NCBI RefSeq assembly: GCF_024343775.1
Contig: NZ_RJUF01000194.1
Location: 62,001-126,000 of the forward strand
Source: Lacihabitans soyangensis
GTDB lineage: Bacteria > Bacteroidota > Bacteroidia > Cytophagales > Spirosomataceae
Direction of reading: 5' to 3'
Length of the DNA stretch: 64,000 nucleotides
Shown: piece by piece, positions 60,389-64,000 of the stretch
Layout of the letters: each line of letters opens with the position of its first letter
Numbering within the stretch: position 1 is the stretch's first letter
Position numbers and translations under genes: made by a program
The notes under the pieces: generated by a model
The model's input: only the letters and a program-made list of their open reading frames with translations
Told to the model about the DNA's origin: nothing
Database searches by the model: none

Positions 60389-61495
60389 ATGAAAAAAGCA
60401 CTCGGTATAATGACTTTGACACTACTGTGTTTGGGTCAGGTTCAAGCTCAAAAAAGCGATACCTACAAAATATTGGTTGGAACATACACACAGAAAACCT
60501 CAGAGGGAGTTTATTATGTGACGGTTGACAAGAATTCTCTGAAATCAACCATAGTTAGCCACTCAGACAAAATAGATAATCCATCGTTTTTAGACATATC
60601 TAAAGACAAAAAAAACATTTACACGGTTTGTGAAACAGATGGTGGAAGTGTACAAGCTTTAAAATTTAATCAAACCACCGGAGAGTTTAGGCATTCAAAC
60701 ATTGTAAACTCCGGCGGAGCACATCCTTGTCATATAGCTTTGGATAAAACCGGAGAATGGATTTTTACAGGAAACTATACCGGCGGAAGTTTGGGGGTTT
60801 TGCCTATAAAAACCAATGGCACTGTTGGCGAACCAACCCAAATTATTCAGCATTATGGAGCAGGCCCAAATAAAGATCGACAAGAAAAACCGCATGTACA
60901 CTCCGTAAATATTTCGCCAGATAACAAAAACCTATTTGTGGCAGATTTAGGTATTGATGAGGTGGTAAACTATGCTTTCGATGTCAAAATAGGTAAACTA
61001 AAAGAAGTTCAAAGAATAAAATTATCAGCTGGTTCTGGTCCTCGACATTTTACCTTTCATCCGACTTTGCCCTACGCTTATGTCATTCAAGAACTTACTG
61101 GCAAAGTAACCTTATTTTCCTACAAAAATGGCCTGCTAAAAACACTGGAAGAAGTAAGCACCTTGCCTGAAGGCTCGACAGTCAATAATGCCTGTGCAGA
61201 TATACATATTTCGCCTGATGGAAAATTTCTTTATGGCTCTAATAGGTTTTATGATACCATTGTAACCTTTTCTATAAATCCAAAAACTGGGAAATTGAAG
61301 CAATTAAGCCAAACACCAGTCGGTGGAAAAGTACCAAGAAATTTCGGAATTTCTCCAGATGGTAAATATCTGTTCGTGGCTAACCAAAACACCGACAACA
61401 TCGTAATATTCGAAAGAAATGCCACAACGGGCATACTAAAAAACACAGGAAAAGAAATAAATATTTCGATGCCCGTTTGTATTAAATTTCTTTGA
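60389..61495 (+). CDS. Lactonase family (7-bladed propeller) protein
   Basis: A 368-residue exported protein (signal MKKALGIMTLTLLCLGQVQAQ) of the lactonase/YbhE-Pgl family. Blades recur as YKILVGTYTQKTSEGVYY, FLDISKDKKNIYTVCE, HIALDKTGEWIFTGNYTGGSLGV, HSVNISPDNKNLFVADLGIDEVV, DIHISPDGKFLYGSNRFYDTI and FGISPDGKYLFVANQNTDNIV. Cytosolic members hydrolyse 6-phosphogluconolactone, but an exported copy cannot serve that pathway and probably acts on other sugar lactones or only binds. It is co-transcribed with the SGNH lipoprotein. Confidence 0.9.
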   Translation: MKKALGIMTLTLLCLGQVQAQKSDTYKILVGTYTQKTSEGVYYVTVDKNSLKSTIVSHSDKIDNPSFLDISKDKKNIYTVCETDGGSVQALKFNQTTGEFRHSNIVNSGGAHPCHIALDKTGEWIFTGNYTGGSLGVLPIKTNGTVGEPTQIIQHYGAGPNKDRQEKPHVHSVNISPDNKNLFVADLGIDEVVNYAFDVKIGKLKEVQRIKLSAGSGPRHFTFHPTLPYAYVIQELTGKVTLFSYKNGLLKTLEEVSTLPEGSTVNNACADIHISPDGKFLYGSNRFYDTIVTFSINPKTGKLKQLSQTPVGGKVPRNFGISPDGKYLFVANQNTDNIVIFERNATTGILKNTGKEINISMPVCIKFL

Positions 61496-61644
61496 TTATT
61501 TTCACAAAATTTTCGAAGGCTTCGAAGAGTTTTACAGAAAGAAAAACATTTATCCATAAAACACGAGAGACAAGGTGACTATAAAAAATAGTTTTTAGCA
61601 TTTTTGTACCTTGTGGTGTTATTGAAAGAAAGTCTAAAAATTGT

Positions 61645-63000
61645 ATGCAGAACATTTGTGTTGTATTTGATATCGGCAAAACCAATAAAAAAATATTGGC
61701 CTTCAACGAAAGTTATGAAGTAGTTTATGAAAAACAAACTTCATTTCCTGAAATACTTGATGACGACGGTGAGGCGTGCGATGACTTGTTTTCTCTAACC
61801 AACTGGCTAAAATCGGAGTTTGAGTTATTAAAAAACAACCCTGACTTTAGCATTAAAGGACTTAACTTTTCGGGTTACGGGGCAAGTTTGGTTCATTTAG
61901 ATCACCAAGGCAACCCAATAGCCCCATTATACAACTATTTAAAGTCTTTCCCGAAGGAACTCAAGAAGACATTCGAAGAGAAATATGGGCCATTGGTCAC
62001 TTTTTTTAGTGACACCGCATCGCCTGACCTTGGAATGCTCAACTCAGGTATGCAATTGTACTGGTTGAAATACAAAAAAACAGAGGTTTTTAAAAACACC
62101 AAATACAGCCTTCATTTACCCCAATATTTGAGTTTTGTCTTCAGCCAAATACCGCAGTCAGAGTTTACTAGTGTGGGCTGCCACACCGCTATGTGGGATT
62201 TCACCAAGCAAGCCTATCACCATTGGCTAGAAAACGAACACCTTGAATCAGGACTTTTACCATCTGTTTCAGCCAATCAAGTGGCTATTAAGGACGGAAT
62301 ACCCATCGGGCCAGGAATCCATGATAGCTCCTCGGCCTTGGTCCCCTACCTGAAAACCATCAAAGAGCCATTTGTACTTATTTCTACGGGCACTTGGTGC
62401 ATTAGTATAAATCCATTTAATGAGGAACCATTGAGCCGACGTGAACTTGAAAGCGATTGTCTCAACTTCTTAAGCTATGAAGGTAAATCCGTGAGAGCGT
62501 CTCGTTTATTTTCTGGTAACGAACACGAAAGACAAATAAAACACCTTTCTAGCTATTTTGAAGTGGACTCAGACTACTATAAAAATGTAAAGTTTGACTA
62601 CAAAGTCATTCAAGCCTTAAGAAAAACACATACACAGGCCACACCAGATAAAACAGATTTGGGCCAATTACGTGAATGCCCTTTTGTGGAAAGAAATCTC
62701 AACCAATTCAAGACCTTCGAACAAGCTTATCATCAGTTCATTATGGACTTGGTAGCCCAACAAGTAGCCTCTACGAAATTGGTTTTTGGAAAAAACACAC
62801 CGAAAAAAATATTTGTGGATGGTGGATTTTCGAAAAATCCCATTTTCATGAACCTCCTTTCAGAAGCATTTTTTAACTCAGAAATTTATGCTTCAGAAGT
62901 TGCCCAAGCTTCAGCTTTAGGAGCAGCTTTGGTTATTTCAGAGCACTGGTCTGGCAATACCTTTGACGATTCTAAACTAAAACTGAGTAGATTTTTTTAA
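61645..63000 (+). CDS. FGGY-family carbohydrate kinase
   Basis: A 451-residue ASKHA-fold sugar kinase. Phosphate-1 loop CVVFDIGKTNKKILAF; second domain starts near LISTGTWCISINPF (phosphate-2); adenosine motif KKIFVDGGFSKNPIFMNLLSEAF. The layout resembles rhamnulokinase/fuculokinase-like members of Bacteroidota, but the sugar is not decided by sequence alone, and no isomerase or aldolase is next to it. Cytosolic. It has 149 bases of upstream spacer that include a palindrome at 61512-61526. Confidence 0.88.
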   Translation: MQNICVVFDIGKTNKKILAFNESYEVVYEKQTSFPEILDDDGEACDDLFSLTNWLKSEFELLKNNPDFSIKGLNFSGYGASLVHLDHQGNPIAPLYNYLKSFPKELKKTFEEKYGPLVTFFSDTASPDLGMLNSGMQLYWLKYKKTEVFKNTKYSLHLPQYLSFVFSQIPQSEFTSVGCHTAMWDFTKQAYHHWLENEHLESGLLPSVSANQVAIKDGIPIGPGIHDSSSALVPYLKTIKEPFVLISTGTWCISINPFNEEPLSRRELESDCLNFLSYEGKSVRASRLFSGNEHERQIKHLSSYFEVDSDYYKNVKFDYKVIQALRKTHTQATPDKTDLGQLRECPFVERNLNQFKTFEQAYHQFIMDLVAQQVASTKLVFGKNTPKKIFVDGGFSKNPIFMNLLSEAFFNSEIYASEVAQASALGAALVISEHWSGNTFDDSKLKLSRFF

Positions 63001-63133
63001 GAAAAAGCCTGATTATTTGGGTATTTATCATAATTCTAATCGTACATTATTTGAAAATTCAATTAATGTAACTACATTGGTATTGCGGAAATTGCAACCC
63101 ATTACTATTCTTCTCCGTAACTATTGATGTACC

Positions 63134-63703
63134 ATGAATCCAATTCCAGAGTCTGAAAGGCTCAGAATCTTACTTGAAGGATGCCTAAAAGCAGACCGAA
63201 AGAGTCAAGAATTGCTCTACAAGCAATACTTTGGATTTGTGATGAGTATATGTTTGCGTTATTCAAAGTCAAAAGACGAAGCCCTAGAGGTTCTTAATGA
63301 CGCATTCTTAAAAGTTTTCTTAAAAATAAACACTTATGATTTTACGCGGCCGTTCAATGTATGGCTAAAAAGAATTGTGGTAAATACAGCAATAGACGCA
63401 TATAGAAGCCAAAATAAACACTATCATCATCTTGATATTGAGAGTGTATATTCATTTCCGAATGAGGAGACGAGTCCTATTCAAAAAATGGGCTACGAAG
63501 AATTATTATTGATTGCGAAAAGACTTCCAAAAAACTATCAGATAAACTTCAACTTGTATGTGGTAGAGGGCTATTCGCATGATGAAATAGCCAAAATGAT
63601 GAACATTTCGGTAGGAACTTCAAAATCGAACTTATCTCGAGCAAGAGAAATGCTTCGTAACTTTCTGAAAGATGTTGAATCCCACAAAATAAAACAAAAA
63701 TGA
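63134..63703 (+). CDS. ECF-type RNA polymerase sigma factor
   Basis: A 189-residue sigma-70 family factor with region 2 (QELLYKQYFGFVMSICLRYSKSKDEALEVLNDAFLKVF, then PFNVWLKRIVVNTAIDAYRSQ) and region 4 (LPKNYQINFNLYVVEGYSHDEIAKMMNISVGTSKSNLSRAREMLR). Typical length. Its stop overlaps the ATG of an anti-sigma-like membrane protein by 4 bases, so the pair is translationally coupled, as in other ECF modules. Confidence 0.93.
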   Translation: MNPIPESERLRILLEGCLKADRKSQELLYKQYFGFVMSICLRYSKSKDEALEVLNDAFLKVFLKINTYDFTRPFNVWLKRIVVNTAIDAYRSQNKHYHHLDIESVYSFPNEETSPIQKMGYEELLLIAKRLPKNYQINFNLYVVEGYSHDEIAKMMNISVGTSKSNLSRAREMLRNFLKDVESHKIKQK

Positions 63704-64000
63704 AAGACTGGAACGATATATCAGATGAGGAATTCGACGATGCATTCAAGGATATTTCCTTGAATCATAGTGAAGAAGTATGGCCAGATGCTTGGCAACT
63801 CATGGAAGAAAAACTGGATGAAGAAAACCGCAAAAGACGCTTTATAATATTTTGGAGATCGGCAGCTGCTATCTTAATTTTTGGTACACTTGGCATTATA
63901 TCGACCTTATATTTTGAGAATGAAAATAGAAGTACCAAAACGGATAATCTTGAAGTAAGAAACGAAAATAATACTTCTGCAAAAGAAAATAGAACCCAGC
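63700..64000 (+). CDS. Anti-sigma-like membrane protein (3' partial)
   Basis: The open frame from the overlapping ATG runs off the right edge (100 codons visible). A cytoplasmic acidic N-terminus (MKDWNDISDEEFDDAFKDIS, then EEVWPDAWQLMEEKLDEENRKRR) precedes one transmembrane helix at about 57-72 (SAAAILIFGTLGIIST) and a polar, Asn/Glu-rich external stretch. This is the layout of Bacteroidota anti-sigma or FecR-independent membrane regulators encoded after ECF factors. The role is inferred from position and topology; the rest of the gene is outside the window. Confidence 0.75.
   Translation, partial: MKDWNDISDEEFDDAFKDISLNHSEEVWPDAWQLMEEKLDEENRKRRFIIFWRSAAAILIFGTLGIISTLYFENENRSTKTDNLEVRNENNTSAKENRTQ

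Overview
The window looks like a chromosomal segment of an AT-rich member of the Bacteroidota, probably Cytophagales. This is inferred from the gene content: a TonB-dependent receptor with an N-terminal carboxypeptidase-regulatory domain, many LxxC lipoproteins, FtsX/MacB-type permeases, a GMC oxidoreductase, a Tat-signal Gfo/Idh/MocA protein, PadR-PspC and DUF3472. It is supported by frequent TAnnTTTG -7 promoter boxes and weak Shine-Dalgarno sequences. No species is claimed. The genes are closely packed on both strands. I saw no tRNA, rRNA, prophage or CRISPR array.

Region 1 (1-11.6 kb) is mostly envelope and secreted functions: a left-truncated ABC permease, a secreted GH43-like glycosidase, a pair of lipoproteins (PQQ-type propeller and YD-repeat-like), a NIPSNAP protein, a polysaccharide flippase, a HIT hydrolase, a DUF5077/DUF3472-like lipoprotein and a Gfo/Idh/MocA oxidoreductase. 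Region 2 (11.8-16.9 kb) is the most accessory part. It has two tandem paralogous small ORFs, a RAYT (REP-associated Y1 transposase) flanked by 22-bp inverted repeats plus one extra repeat copy, a GC-rich structured intergenic element, metG, a SIR2-like gene whose usual catalytic His is replaced, and two tandem hairpin units.

Region 3 (16.9-25 kb) holds a thioredoxin-TPR lipoprotein, an ArsC/Spx-family protein, a GMC oxidoreductase, a LexA-like XRE-S24 repressor with a candidate operator, and a duplicated two-gene cassette (small lipoprotein plus GT-C-type membrane glycosyltransferase). Region 4 (25-31.2 kb) is a hexuronate operon (uxaA, uxaC, kdgK, eda, exuT) that should take altronate to pyruvate plus glyceraldehyde-3-phosphate and isomerise galacturonate. 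It lacks the tagaturonate reductase step (uxaB). Region 5 (31.3-42.4 kb) has an NTF2-like protein, PadR-PspC, a TonB receptor with a secreted partner, and two secreted esterases, one of them fusing an alpha/beta hydrolase to an SGNH domain. Region 6 (42.4-48.3 kb) has an AEC transporter, a histidine kinase/response regulator/response regulator-adenylate cyclase operon, a VOC protein and a dicarboxylate symporter.

Region 7 (48.5-51.4 kb) is the part I find most exciting. An RNA-repair operon, rtcB-prfH-TPR, is preceded by what reads as a complete ribosome-controlled attenuator: a -7 promoter box, a 27-codon leader ORF, a strong intrinsic terminator, and a segment inside the leader ORF that can pair with the 5' arm of that terminator (10 bp with one bulge). 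This suggests that failure to translate the leader would switch on the ribosome repair/rescue genes. Region 8 (51.5-64 kb) has ygiQ, a DUF2281/VapC toxin-antitoxin pair, murI, a NupC transporter, a Uma2 protein, cysS, a BamA-like outer-membrane protein, an SGNH lipoprotein with a lactonase, an FGGY kinase, and an ECF sigma factor with a right-truncated anti-sigma-like gene.
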